A stretch of 12,516 nt of DNA from CS2-K091 sp035527155. Its GTDB lineage: Bacteria > Planctomycetota > Phycisphaerae > Sedimentisphaerales > Anaerobacaceae. Both the position numbers and the translations under genes were made by a program. This document shows positions 5,672-12,516 of the stretch, in pieces (within the stretch, counting starts at the first letter, position 1; the number at the start of each line of letters is the position of its first letter). Location: NCBI GenBank assembly GCA_035527155.1, contig DATLBB010000216.1, positions 1 through 12,516 of the forward strand, read 5' to 3'. A model generated the notes under the pieces. That model had not been told where the DNA came from. It searched no databases and was given only the letters and a program-made list of their open reading frames with translations.

Positions 5672-7309
5672 ATGAAGAAAATAAACAACGTAGAAAAGCA
5701 AGGTAACAAAATGGCCGGCAAATTAGGGTTAGCCAGACGATTTCTTCTGATTTTAATTTCCCTGGCTGTGCTTGTCGCTATAGGTGTATTTGGATTTTTG
5801 CGCCAAAGGGCGGGCGGCTCTGATGATTCGAATCCGGGCACCGGGCTGTTTACAGTAAAGCGCGGTGATTTGACTATCAGCGTGACTGAACCCGGTAACA
5901 TCAAGGCAATTAAATCAGAAGATATTAAGTCTAAAGTGGAAGGGCGAGCGACTATAGTCAACATTGTGCCTGAAGGTACCATGATAACTCCAGAAGATGT
6001 AAATGACGGCAAGGTGCTGGTGGAACTGGATTCTTCGAAGTTGAAGGAACAGTTGCCGCTAACGGAGATTGCTTTGGCCAGTGCCGAGGCTATCTTTGCC
6101 GATGCAAATGAGTCGTATCTTATTCAGGTAAAACAAAATGAAAGTAATATCACTGCGGCTGAGTTGAAAATAAGGTTTTCCCTGATGGACTTTCAGAAAT
6201 ATCTCGGTGAGACTGTTGCGCAAAAGGCGACCGATGAAGCGAACCCGGACCCGAATTCACGCATTGATACGGCCTTGCTCCTTAAGGACATTGAGGACCA
6301 GAATTCTGGTGGCGAGGCTTCACAGAAGTTCAAAGAATTTCAGGACAATATCGCTCTGGCTAAAAGCAACCTCGAACGAGCGTCTGGTAAGTTGGACTGG
6401 ACGGAAAAGCTCCGCGTGAAAGAATATGTGTCTGAAACTGAGCTGCTGGCGGATAGACTGGAGGTTCAAAGCCTGACGATAAAAAGAGACCAGGCCGAGA
6501 CCGCTTTGGACTTATTTAGGCGTTACGATTTTCCAAAACAGGTTGAGCAATTGCAGAGCGACTATAATGAGTCAAAGCTGGAATTAGAGCGAACTCAAGC
6601 CCGTGCCCGTTCACAGCTGGCCCAGGCTAAGGCGAAGCTTGTGAGCGCGAAAGCCACGTACAAATTGCAGAAGCAGCGTTTGGAAAAACTGCACAGCCAG
6701 ATTGAGGCTTGTGTGATTAAGGCGCCTGCGGTGGGCCAGGTAGTCTACTGGTCGAGTACGGAAAGGTGGAGCAGGTTTAAAATTGAGCAGGGAGCGGAAG
6801 TACCCGAAGGCTATAAGATTATAACGATACCAGATGCGTCCGAAATGAAGGTCGAGATCAAGGTTCACGAAACCTGGGTTGATAAAATTGAGCCGAACCA
6901 ACCGGCCAAGATAACCGTTGCGGCATTTCCGGATAAGACTTTTACCGGCAAAGTGCTGAAAAAGGCACCATTAGCTGATCAGACGGACTTTCTGAATCCG
7001 GATCTTAAAGTCTACTTGACGGATGTGAGCATTGACGGAACGCACGACGCTCTCAAGACCGGTATGACGGGAACGGTCGAAGTCATTATTGACGAACTGC
7101 ATGACGTTCTCTATGTGCCGATACAGTCGGTCGTCACGGTGGAGGAGAAAAAGATGTGCTATGTTATGGGAAGCCGTGCGGAGAAGCGTGAGGTTGAGAC
7201 GGGGTTGTTTAACGACAATTTTGTTGAGATAAAAAGTGGTTTGACTGAGAGCGAGAAGGTATTGCTTAATCCGCCGAGATGGACTGCCTCAGAGACAGCG
7301 GAAGAATAG
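5672..7309 (+). CDS. MacA/HlyD-family periplasmic adaptor of an ABC efflux system
   Basis: The 545-residue protein has an N-terminal membrane anchor (about 24-43, RRFLLILISLAVLVAIGVFG). A first lipoyl-like half follows (VTEPGNIKAI at 71-80), then a long alpha-helical hairpin rich in Gln, Glu and Lys (about 122-345). The second lipoyl half starts at VIKAPAVGQVVYW (348-360), followed by beta-barrel and membrane-proximal segments (KVEIKVHE, AAFPDKTFTGKV, LKTGMTGTVEV, YVPIQSVV). Such adaptors sit in the periplasm and join the MacB-type transporter to an outer-membrane channel. It is considerably longer than the ~370 residues usual for MacA, mainly through the helical hairpin and a loop at about 185-220. 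The ATG at 5672 has GAGGG eight bases upstream. It is the first gene of an operon with the ATPase and permease genes. The exported substrate is unknown. Confidence 0.88.
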   Translation: MKKINNVEKQGNKMAGKLGLARRFLLILISLAVLVAIGVFGFLRQRAGGSDDSNPGTGLFTVKRGDLTISVTEPGNIKAIKSEDIKSKVEGRATIVNIVPEGTMITPEDVNDGKVLVELDSSKLKEQLPLTEIALASAEAIFADANESYLIQVKQNESNITAAELKIRFSLMDFQKYLGETVAQKATDEANPDPNSRIDTALLLKDIEDQNSGGEASQKFKEFQDNIALAKSNLERASGKLDWTEKLRVKEYVSETELLADRLEVQSLTIKRDQAETALDLFRRYDFPKQVEQLQSDYNESKLELERTQARARSQLAQAKAKLVSAKATYKLQKQRLEKLHSQIEACVIKAPAVGQVVYWSSTERWSRFKIEQGAEVPEGYKIITIPDASEMKVEIKVHETWVDKIEPNQPAKITVAAFPDKTFTGKVLKKAPLADQTDFLNPDLKVYLTDVSIDGTHDALKTGMTGTVEVIIDELHDVLYVPIQSVVTVEEKKMCYVMGSRAEKREVETGLFNDNFVEIKSGLTESEKVLLNPPRWTASETAEE

Positions 7310-7367
7310 AGGAAAGGGCTACGTTGGTTGAATTAGAGTTTATTTTAGGGCATGGTGCAGATGTTGT

Positions 7368-8057
7368 ATGGCTATAGTTGCTATTGAGAATTTGTGTAAG
7401 GCGTATCAGCTTGGTTCACTTGAACTATTTGCTCTGCGTGGCCTGGATTTGAGTATTGAGCAGTGCGAATACATAGCGATTATGGGCCCAAGCGGGTCGG
7501 GCAAATCAACACTGCTTAATGTTTTGGGGTGTCTGGATAGGCCGACGAGCGGGACTTATCAACTTGGTGGTGAGGATGTTTCAAAGCTTGACGATGACGA
7601 GCTGTCGAAAATACGCGGCTCGCGGATCGGGTTTGTTTTTCAGTCGTATAATCTCATCGCCCAGCTTAACGTGACAGAAAATATTGAAGTGCCGATGTTC
7701 TACAAGGGCTTTTCCGACCATGATAGTGCTGAACGTGCCAAGGAGTTAGCCGCGATGGTAGGGCTTGGTGACAGGATTAAGCATCGTCCTTCAGAACTAA
7801 GCGGCGGTGAGCAGCAGCGGGTGGCAATTGCCAGGGCATTAGCAAATAAGCCACTGATTATTTTGGCTGACGAGCCGACCGGCAATCTTGATTCGGAAAG
7901 TGGCTCGGAGATTATGAACATCCTCGGTGATTTACATAAGCGGGGCACAACGCTGATTATTGTAACACATGATGATCATGTCGCTGCAAGGACTGAGAGG
8001 TCCGTACATCTTCTTGACGGGCGAATTGAACGGCAGGAGTATAACCACAAGCGTTAG
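7368..8057 (+). CDS. ABC transporter ATPase, MacB/LolD type
   Basis: The 229-residue nucleotide-binding subunit has every hallmark of an intact ATPase: Walker A GPSGSGKST (40-48), Q-loop FQSYN with Q92, signature LSGGE (144-148), Walker B LIILADEP (163-170, E169 catalytic), the D-loop GNLD and the H-loop His201. The sequence is of the MacB/LolD group, including the QSYNLIAQLNVTEN segment after the Q-loop. It would power the FtsX-like permease encoded five bases downstream. In E. coli MacB the ATPase and permease are one polypeptide; here they are separate, as in many bacteria. The gap from the adaptor gene is 58 bases and no strong ribosome site is visible, which suggests translation coupled to, or weaker than, that of the adaptor. 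Confidence 0.95.
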   Translation: MAIVAIENLCKAYQLGSLELFALRGLDLSIEQCEYIAIMGPSGSGKSTLLNVLGCLDRPTSGTYQLGGEDVSKLDDDELSKIRGSRIGFVFQSYNLIAQLNVTENIEVPMFYKGFSDHDSAERAKELAAMVGLGDRIKHRPSELSGGEQQRVAIARALANKPLIILADEPTGNLDSESGSEIMNILGDLHKRGTTLIIVTHDDHVAARTERSVHLLDGRIERQEYNHKR

Positions 8058-8062
8058 TTATT

Positions 8063-9367
8063 ATGCATTTGTTTGGCGTTAAAAGGACGGTTAAATTAGG
8101 CATCAAGAGCCTTTGGATGCACCGGCTGCGGTCTGCGCTAACCACACTGGGTATAATTTTTGGCGTTTGTTCGGTGATTGCTATGCTGGCGATAGGCGAA
8201 GGGGCCAGCCAGGAGGCGCAGGAAGCTATAGCGCGACTTGGCAGCACAAATTTGCTTGTTGAGACGGTTGAGCCTCCCGAGGAGCGAGCCGACACCGGTG
8301 AGACGCAGCGAATGCGCAGCTTCGGCCTGACCTATAAGGATGCCGAATCAATTCGCAACACCCTACCCGATGTTGAGGTCGTCGTACCCATTCGCGAGAT
8401 AGACCAGGAAGCACGATATCTTAGACGCAAGGTGGCGATAAAAATCATAGGTACTGTTCCCTGGTACACGGAGGTTTCACCTATTCACGTGGTTCATGGG
8501 CGGTTTTTGAGCAGTATTGATCTGCATCAGCAGCAGAGTGTATGCGTGGTCGATGAGCAGCTCGTGAGCGGTCTGTTTGGATTTGAGGAACCAGTAGGAA
8601 AAGATGTTCGGATACAGGGCAATTGTTACCGGGTTGTAGGTGTGGCTGGGGCGCCGCCTGTGGGGGGTAAGGAAAATGATTTTGACAGTGCTATGCAGGC
8701 GGCAACAGGTTCTGACGGTGGGGCTGCGGGCAGCATATATTTGCCTTTGTCAACCTCCAAGTCCCGGTTCACCGAACTGACCGCTAGCTTTAGCGGAGGC
8801 AGCCAAACTATAGAAAGAGTACAGCTGCAAAAGATCACCGTGAAGGTTAAATCAACCGAGCACGTGTTGCCGATGCGTGATATGTTGGATACTTTGCTGG
8901 GGCATCTTCATAAAGATAAGAAGGACTACCGTATAGTTGTTCCTCTGGAGCTGTTGCGGCAGGCGAAACGTACGAAGCTTATCTTCAGTATCGTTCTGGG
9001 CTCAATCGCTACGATTTCACTTTTGGTCGGTGGGATTGGAATTATGAACATTATGCTGGCCACTGTCAGCGAACGAACGCGTGAGATTGGCATCCGGCGT
9101 GCCCTCGGCGCCAGGAAGCGCGACATTATCGTTCAGTTCCTCTCTGAAACCCTACTTTTGACTTTGGTTGGGGGTATCTTAGGGATTGTCTTGGGTTCTC
9201 TTATACCATTTTTGGTAACGCATTTTGGCCATATGCGCACGGTGATTACGGGTAGTTCCTTAGTGTTGGCCTTTGGTATTAGTGCAGCGGTGGGAATCAC
9301 TTCCGGCTTGTATCCAGCCTATCGCGCTGCCAATATGGACCCGATTGAGTCACTGCGACACGAGTAA
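8063..9367 (+). CDS. FtsX/MacB-family ABC transporter permease
   Basis: The 434-residue permease begins with the cytoplasmic SLWMHRLRSALTTLGI segment and a first transmembrane helix (about 25-45). A large periplasmic domain follows (about 48-300), including VEVVVPI and GRFLSS motifs. Three C-terminal helices lie at about 305-333, 358-385 and 399-419. The conserved GGIGIMNIMLATVSERTREI (323-342), GIRRALGA (343-350) and the final GLYPAYRAANMDPIESLR (415-432) are diagnostic of MacB permeases. The periplasmic domain contains a Gly/Ala-rich loop (about 198-224). MacB-type systems act by mechanotransmission to push substrates such as peptides, antibiotics or lipoprotein-like molecules from the periplasm through an outer-membrane channel. 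No such channel gene is in the window. It is five bases from the ATPase gene and certainly in the same operon. Confidence 0.95.
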   Translation: MHLFGVKRTVKLGIKSLWMHRLRSALTTLGIIFGVCSVIAMLAIGEGASQEAQEAIARLGSTNLLVETVEPPEERADTGETQRMRSFGLTYKDAESIRNTLPDVEVVVPIREIDQEARYLRRKVAIKIIGTVPWYTEVSPIHVVHGRFLSSIDLHQQQSVCVVDEQLVSGLFGFEEPVGKDVRIQGNCYRVVGVAGAPPVGGKENDFDSAMQAATGSDGGAAGSIYLPLSTSKSRFTELTASFSGGSQTIERVQLQKITVKVKSTEHVLPMRDMLDTLLGHLHKDKKDYRIVVPLELLRQAKRTKLIFSIVLGSIATISLLVGGIGIMNIMLATVSERTREIGIRRALGARKRDIIVQFLSETLLLTLVGGILGIVLGSLIPFLVTHFGHMRTVITGSSLVLAFGISAAVGITSGLYPAYRAANMDPIESLRHE

Positions 9368-9550
9368 TATCAAATAAAGAAAACCCAATATATGGGAAAA
9401 GGATTATGAACTTCTGAAAAGTGTCTAATTACCTGGATGAGGAATATGAAGGATTATCAAAAGGAATAAGTTTCTATATTCGAACTCATAAAAAAGACTA
9501 ATTCGCTAATTAACAAATTAACTAATTCACTCAATACGAGATAGAAAATT
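9368..9550. other. Spacer between the macAB-type operon and the HAD gene
   Basis: This AT-rich stretch holds no convincing gene. A short CCCA-ATATA-TGGG dyad lies just after the permease stop codon but is too weak to call a terminator. The AT-rich repeat at 9497-9535 is the main feature. Confidence 0.5.
9497..9535 (-). repeat. AT-rich repeat of the TTAGTGAATTAG type, copy 2 (inverted)
   Basis: The plus strand reads CTAATTCGCTAATTAAC, then AAATTAACTAATTCACTC. On the minus strand this gives GAGTGAATTAGTTAA and TTAGCGAATTAG, related to the copy at 5014-5050. It lies just upstream of the HAD gene start. Confidence 0.5.
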
Positions 9551-10231
9551 ATGCTGCGAGCGGTCATATTTGATTTCGATGGTGTAATAACTGATTCGGA
9601 GATTCTGCATCTTCGCGCCTTTAACCAGGTGTTGGCCAAGCATGACATCGAGATAGCAACAGAGGACTACTACAAAGATTATCTCGGCTTCAATGATTTG
9701 GACTGTTTCAAAATGCTTGTCGATACGGGCCGGCTCAGATTAGACGAGGAGCAAATTCAAAAACTCATACAACAAAAAAACGAAATCTTCAAAGGGCTGG
9801 CAAAAACGGAAGCAACAATAATCGAAGGCGTTCATGATTTTCTGGATATGCTCAGGCAAAACGAGATTCCGATGGCTATATGCTCGGGTGCGGTCCTGGA
9901 AGAAATCGAACTTATATTGCAGCAGGCGAACCTTGGTGCACATTTTGAAGTGATAGTCTCCGGCGAGCAGGTCAAAAAAGGCAAGCCGAGCCCGGAAGGT
10001 TTCCTGCTTGCTTTGCACAGACTCAACAAAAATAGCGAAGAGCCAATTCTGCCCAGCCAATGTGTTGTGATAGAAGATTCACACTGGGGCCTGGAGGCAG
10101 GCAACGCAGCAGGAATGCACACCGTCGGGATAACAAATACCTACGAGGTCGGGCAGTTAGGTATGGCTGAAAAAAACATTGGGCGACTAAGCGAGTTAGG
10201 CATAAGTGATTTGCAAGAGCTTTGCGCTTAA
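9551..10231 (+). CDS. HAD-superfamily phosphatase/phosphomutase, beta-phosphoglucomutase-like
   Basis: The 226-residue cytoplasmic protein has motif I DFDGVITDSE (8-17, nucleophile D8 and acid/base D10), followed by a helical cap domain (about 17-90) of the beta-phosphoglucomutase/phosphoglycolate phosphatase type. Motif II is CSGA (S112), motif III is KKGKPSPEGF (K145), and motif IV is VIEDSHWGLEAGNAAGM with E175 and D176. All catalytic residues are present. The family hydrolyses sugar phosphates or phosphoglycolate, or isomerises sugar 1-phosphates to 6-phosphates, and sequence alone does not separate these. A sugar-phosphate role would suit the GH130 gene some 8 kb away, but there is no operon link. 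It begins 183 bases after the permease gene, behind the AT-rich repeat, and is convergent with the LptC-like gene. Confidence 0.88.
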   Translation: MLRAVIFDFDGVITDSEILHLRAFNQVLAKHDIEIATEDYYKDYLGFNDLDCFKMLVDTGRLRLDEEQIQKLIQQKNEIFKGLAKTEATIIEGVHDFLDMLRQNEIPMAICSGAVLEEIELILQQANLGAHFEVIVSGEQVKKGKPSPEGFLLALHRLNKNSEEPILPSQCVVIEDSHWGLEAGNAAGMHTVGITNTYEVGQLGMAEKNIGRLSELGISDLQELCA

Positions 10232-10265
10232 TTTGAGAATGGGTGGGTACTTTCCGTGAGCCGAA

Positions 10266-12470
10266 TTATTTATTCATTTGCAGCGCACCCGGGCCGACGA
10301 TGTTGGCTTTTACTTTGCCGGTTATTAAGTCATACTCAATTGCATCAACAAGAACACCATTGAAGTAGCAGGGCTGAAGCTCGTCGCCCTGAACGTCAAT
10401 TTTAGATTTCTTTGCATCGTAGAATAATTCGCTGCCTTCAAAGTCAATATCCTCTTCTTCGTAAGTAACGCCGCCAGTGGCATGAAGGGTGGAAAGCTCG
10501 GTTTGGCCGGCAGCAGTTTCGTAAAGAAAAGCCTCTATGCGGTTCGCCTTAGCTGTAACAATTTGGCCGTACTTTCCATCAACAACAGGAAAGTAGTCAA
10601 TAACGACTCTCCCAGTTTGGGCCTCAGCAATGATTCGATTGGTCTCTAAAAAATACTTCAAGGTGTCAAAGTTCTGCACGAGGGCATAGCATTGCCGGCG
10701 CAAACTAAATCTGCTCATACTTACATTAGGTTCCGAGATTTTGGAATTTTTCACCTTTATTACACCCGGCCGCCCAGTGGCTAAAAATAACTGCTGCTCA
10801 GTATCATAATCTATCCTGGTGCATTTTAGCTCAATTCCGCCTAATAATTTTTCCTTTTCGGTTTTTAGGATTGTGAGCCTTGCAGTTCCGCCGTCGGCAG
10901 TGAGATGTTCAATGTTAGTAACCGAAGACGATGGCTGTTGAGCTTTATCGGCGGGTAAATCCACAGTAAGCTTTGGTGCCGAAAGCGTGTACGTATTTTG
11001 GCCGTTGGCATCCTCCCGCCACATCGTACATACAGAATCACCTTCGAAGACAGCCTGATTCAATGTCGGCAGAAACTTAGCCTGTTTGCGGGCAGTTATT
11101 TCGACGGGAACGACAGTGTCATTAGCTTCAGCACTCATCGGGTCGGCTGTATAAAATGTAAGCTCTGATGGGCCACTGGCAACAGTATCACGGGTAGCTG
11201 CACAATAATCAATTTTTTGAGCAATGAGTATTGTTCGGCCCCCGGCTTCTTTGAATTTTTTGAGCCTCTTGCCGGCAGTTAAAACTGACACCTCGTCACC
11301 GACCTTACCAGAATCTGTATCGGGTTCGTTAGCGTCCATCGGAGTAACAACAAAGCCGTTGCTACAGGTAACAACAATATCGTTAGGCTCCTGCTCTGCT
11401 TTTACCACCGAGTTTGCAGAGCCTGCTGAGTGTGGTTCCAATTCTTTTTGCACATTGTCTGCGTTCTCTGCGGTAGTTTTTTTTACCTGGTCAGCACCGT
11501 TGGGGTCAGCTTTACCGGATTGGGCGCCTGAGTCTTTTGGCCTGAAGATGTTGTTAATGGTAAGCTGCTCCTCAGCAAAAATCAACTGCTCGGGGCTGTC
11601 TATGAGAACATTCTTATTGAATACGCATCTGTAATGCTGGTCTTCTTTTTGTCCGGGCGCTCGTGTGTTCGCGTCGGGTGAGATTTCAACTTTTGGGGAT
11701 TCATCAATGGCTACAGGCTTGTCCGGTTGTTCTGTCTGCATTTGACTGTTGGCATCGGCTGGTCTGCCGGTTCCCGTGGTTGCTGTCGGAAACGAAGCAG
11801 CCTGGGTACTCTTCAGATGCAAACTCTCCAGATGAGCTATTTTGAGAAACTCAAGTCGCTCCAACTGGTCATTATAGATGAGTTCGAGGCCGGTGCCGAG
11901 CATTTGAGCATCCTGTGAAACGTATTTGACCGGCCCAGGTGTCGAAAAGTGTGATTTGTCGCTGATAAAAGTAATATCATCAAGATAGATAAAGCTTTCT
12001 TTAACGTTGCTTGAAGGCTCAGGGACAATGTGGACAACTACGTTTCCGGTGAATTCGGCATCCTTTGGGCTGGGCCTGCCAGCAACGGTTTCAATGGTGG
12101 TCCTGCCTCTGTCAGCCGTAACGTAACATCCTAAATCGCGGCGAAAAAGGTTCATATACGGCTTTTCCATTTCCCATTCTTTTCCTGTATCGTGGAGAAG
12201 CTTGTCGAAGCCAAATATGTTTGCAATTTCTTTAGTTTTTTTGTTACGAGTTATGAATTCAGCCTTTCGGACAGGCCCAGGAACGCCAACGTTGCCAATC
12301 ATCCCTCCCTTACCGTTGGCATCAGTGACATTGCCGTCGGTGACAAAGCTTTTCGTCTCTCTATCAATCTCAATTCGAGGTGTTTTGCTTATGCGGCTGT
12401 AGAGCAGATATACGGCAAGGACAGCTCCCAGCGTAATAAGACATATACGGAATTTTCGCGAGTTATCCAT
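10266..12470 (-). CDS. Large membrane-anchored LptC/LptA-like protein
   Basis: The 734-residue product starts with a short cytoplasmic tail and one transmembrane helix (about 8-24, ICLITLGAVLAVYLLY). An LptC-like region (about 135-215) then contains EFTGNVVVHIV, ISDKSHFSTPGPVKYVS and DAQMLGTGLEL. Two polar, low-complexity linkers (about 220-275 and 312-362) rich in Asp, Asn, Gln and Pro separate further beta-rich segments. The last part has OstA/LptA-like repeats: ANRIEAFLYE (642-651), LHATGGVTYEEEDIDFEGSE (662-681), and YDAKKSKIDVQG. It is far longer than LptC (~190 residues) or LptA (~180). It probably forms part of the inner-membrane-to-periplasm bridge for lipopolysaccharide transport. 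The ATG at 12470 follows GAGG by five bases, so it is probably translated after an upstream gene outside the window. Confidence in the fold is good, in the exact role moderate. Confidence 0.75.
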   Translation of the reverse strand: MDNSRKFRICLITLGAVLAVYLLYSRISKTPRIEIDRETKSFVTDGNVTDANGKGGMIGNVGVPGPVRKAEFITRNKKTKEIANIFGFDKLLHDTGKEWEMEKPYMNLFRRDLGCYVTADRGRTTIETVAGRPSPKDAEFTGNVVVHIVPEPSSNVKESFIYLDDITFISDKSHFSTPGPVKYVSQDAQMLGTGLELIYNDQLERLEFLKIAHLESLHLKSTQAASFPTATTGTGRPADANSQMQTEQPDKPVAIDESPKVEISPDANTRAPGQKEDQHYRCVFNKNVLIDSPEQLIFAEEQLTINNIFRPKDSGAQSGKADPNGADQVKKTTAENADNVQKELEPHSAGSANSVVKAEQEPNDIVVTCSNGFVVTPMDANEPDTDSGKVGDEVSVLTAGKRLKKFKEAGGRTILIAQKIDYCAATRDTVASGPSELTFYTADPMSAEANDTVVPVEITARKQAKFLPTLNQAVFEGDSVCTMWREDANGQNTYTLSAPKLTVDLPADKAQQPSSSVTNIEHLTADGGTARLTILKTEKEKLLGGIELKCTRIDYDTEQQLFLATGRPGVIKVKNSKISEPNVSMSRFSLRRQCYALVQNFDTLKYFLETNRIIAEAQTGRVVIDYFPVVDGKYGQIVTAKANRIEAFLYETAAGQTELSTLHATGGVTYEEEDIDFEGSELFYDAKKSKIDVQGDELQPCYFNGVLVDAIEYDLITGKVKANIVGPGALQMNK

Positions 12471-12475
12471 AACAA

Positions 12476-12479
12476 CCTC
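12476..12479 (-). promoter_or_regulatory. Ribosome binding site of the LptC/LptA-like gene
   Basis: On the minus strand this is GAGG, five bases before the ATG at 12470, supporting that start codon. The remaining 37 bases to the window edge are too short to identify an upstream gene. Confidence 0.6.
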
Positions 12480-12516
12480 ATTTCGTCATTACAAAGACCC
12501 CAAACGCCCTTTATGT

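Noticed and set aside
1..12516. Search for CRISPR arrays, tRNA or rRNA genes, phage, toxin-antitoxin or defence modules
   Set aside because: No regular direct repeats with spacers, no tRNA-like cloverleaf and no relevant protein motifs were seen by eye.

Overview
The window looks like a chromosomal stretch from a Gram-negative, probably environmental bacterium of roughly 50% GC. The combination of a sulfatase remnant, a GH130 glycan phosphorylase, a Tat-exported sugar-isomerase-like protein, a ~600-residue acyl-CoA dehydrogenase and a very large LptC/LptA-like protein suggests the Planctomycetota (Phycisphaerae-like) or a related PVC lineage. That taxonomy is inference from gene content; no rRNA or marker gene is present.

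Left part (1-3222), carbohydrate-related and partly decayed: the 3' end of a broken sulfatase gene with a terminator-like hairpin; a GH130 family gene on the minus strand; a short unrecognised ORF; a Tat-signal TIM-barrel sugar isomerase/epimerase-like gene; and a small, apparently frameshifted gene with a signal peptide.

Middle (3223-5671): a complete large acyl-CoA dehydrogenase whose last codons lie in an AT-rich TTAGTGAATTAG-type repeat, followed by the decayed 3' part of an IS1380-family transposase (in-frame stop plus a one-base loss in a T run). Just after the relic is a well-formed sigma70-like promoter.

Right-middle (5672-9367): a MacAB-type tripartite efflux/export operon (long periplasmic adaptor, ABC ATPase, FtsX/MacB permease), all on the plus strand. 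No outer-membrane TolC-like gene is visible. After it comes a second copy of the AT-rich repeat in inverted orientation, then a HAD-family phosphatase/phosphomutase (9551-10231).

Right end (10266-12470, minus strand, convergent with the HAD gene): a 734-residue single-pass membrane-anchored protein with an LptC-like N-terminal domain and OstA/LptA-like strands further on, probably part of lipopolysaccharide transport. I found no tRNA, rRNA, CRISPR array, phage or defence system. The most notable points are the decay products (sulfatase, IS1380, split small gene), the inverted repeat pair bracketing the IS relic and macAB block, the metal-ligand substitution in the sugar isomerase, and the LptC-LptA-like fusion. 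None amounts to a clearly new system.
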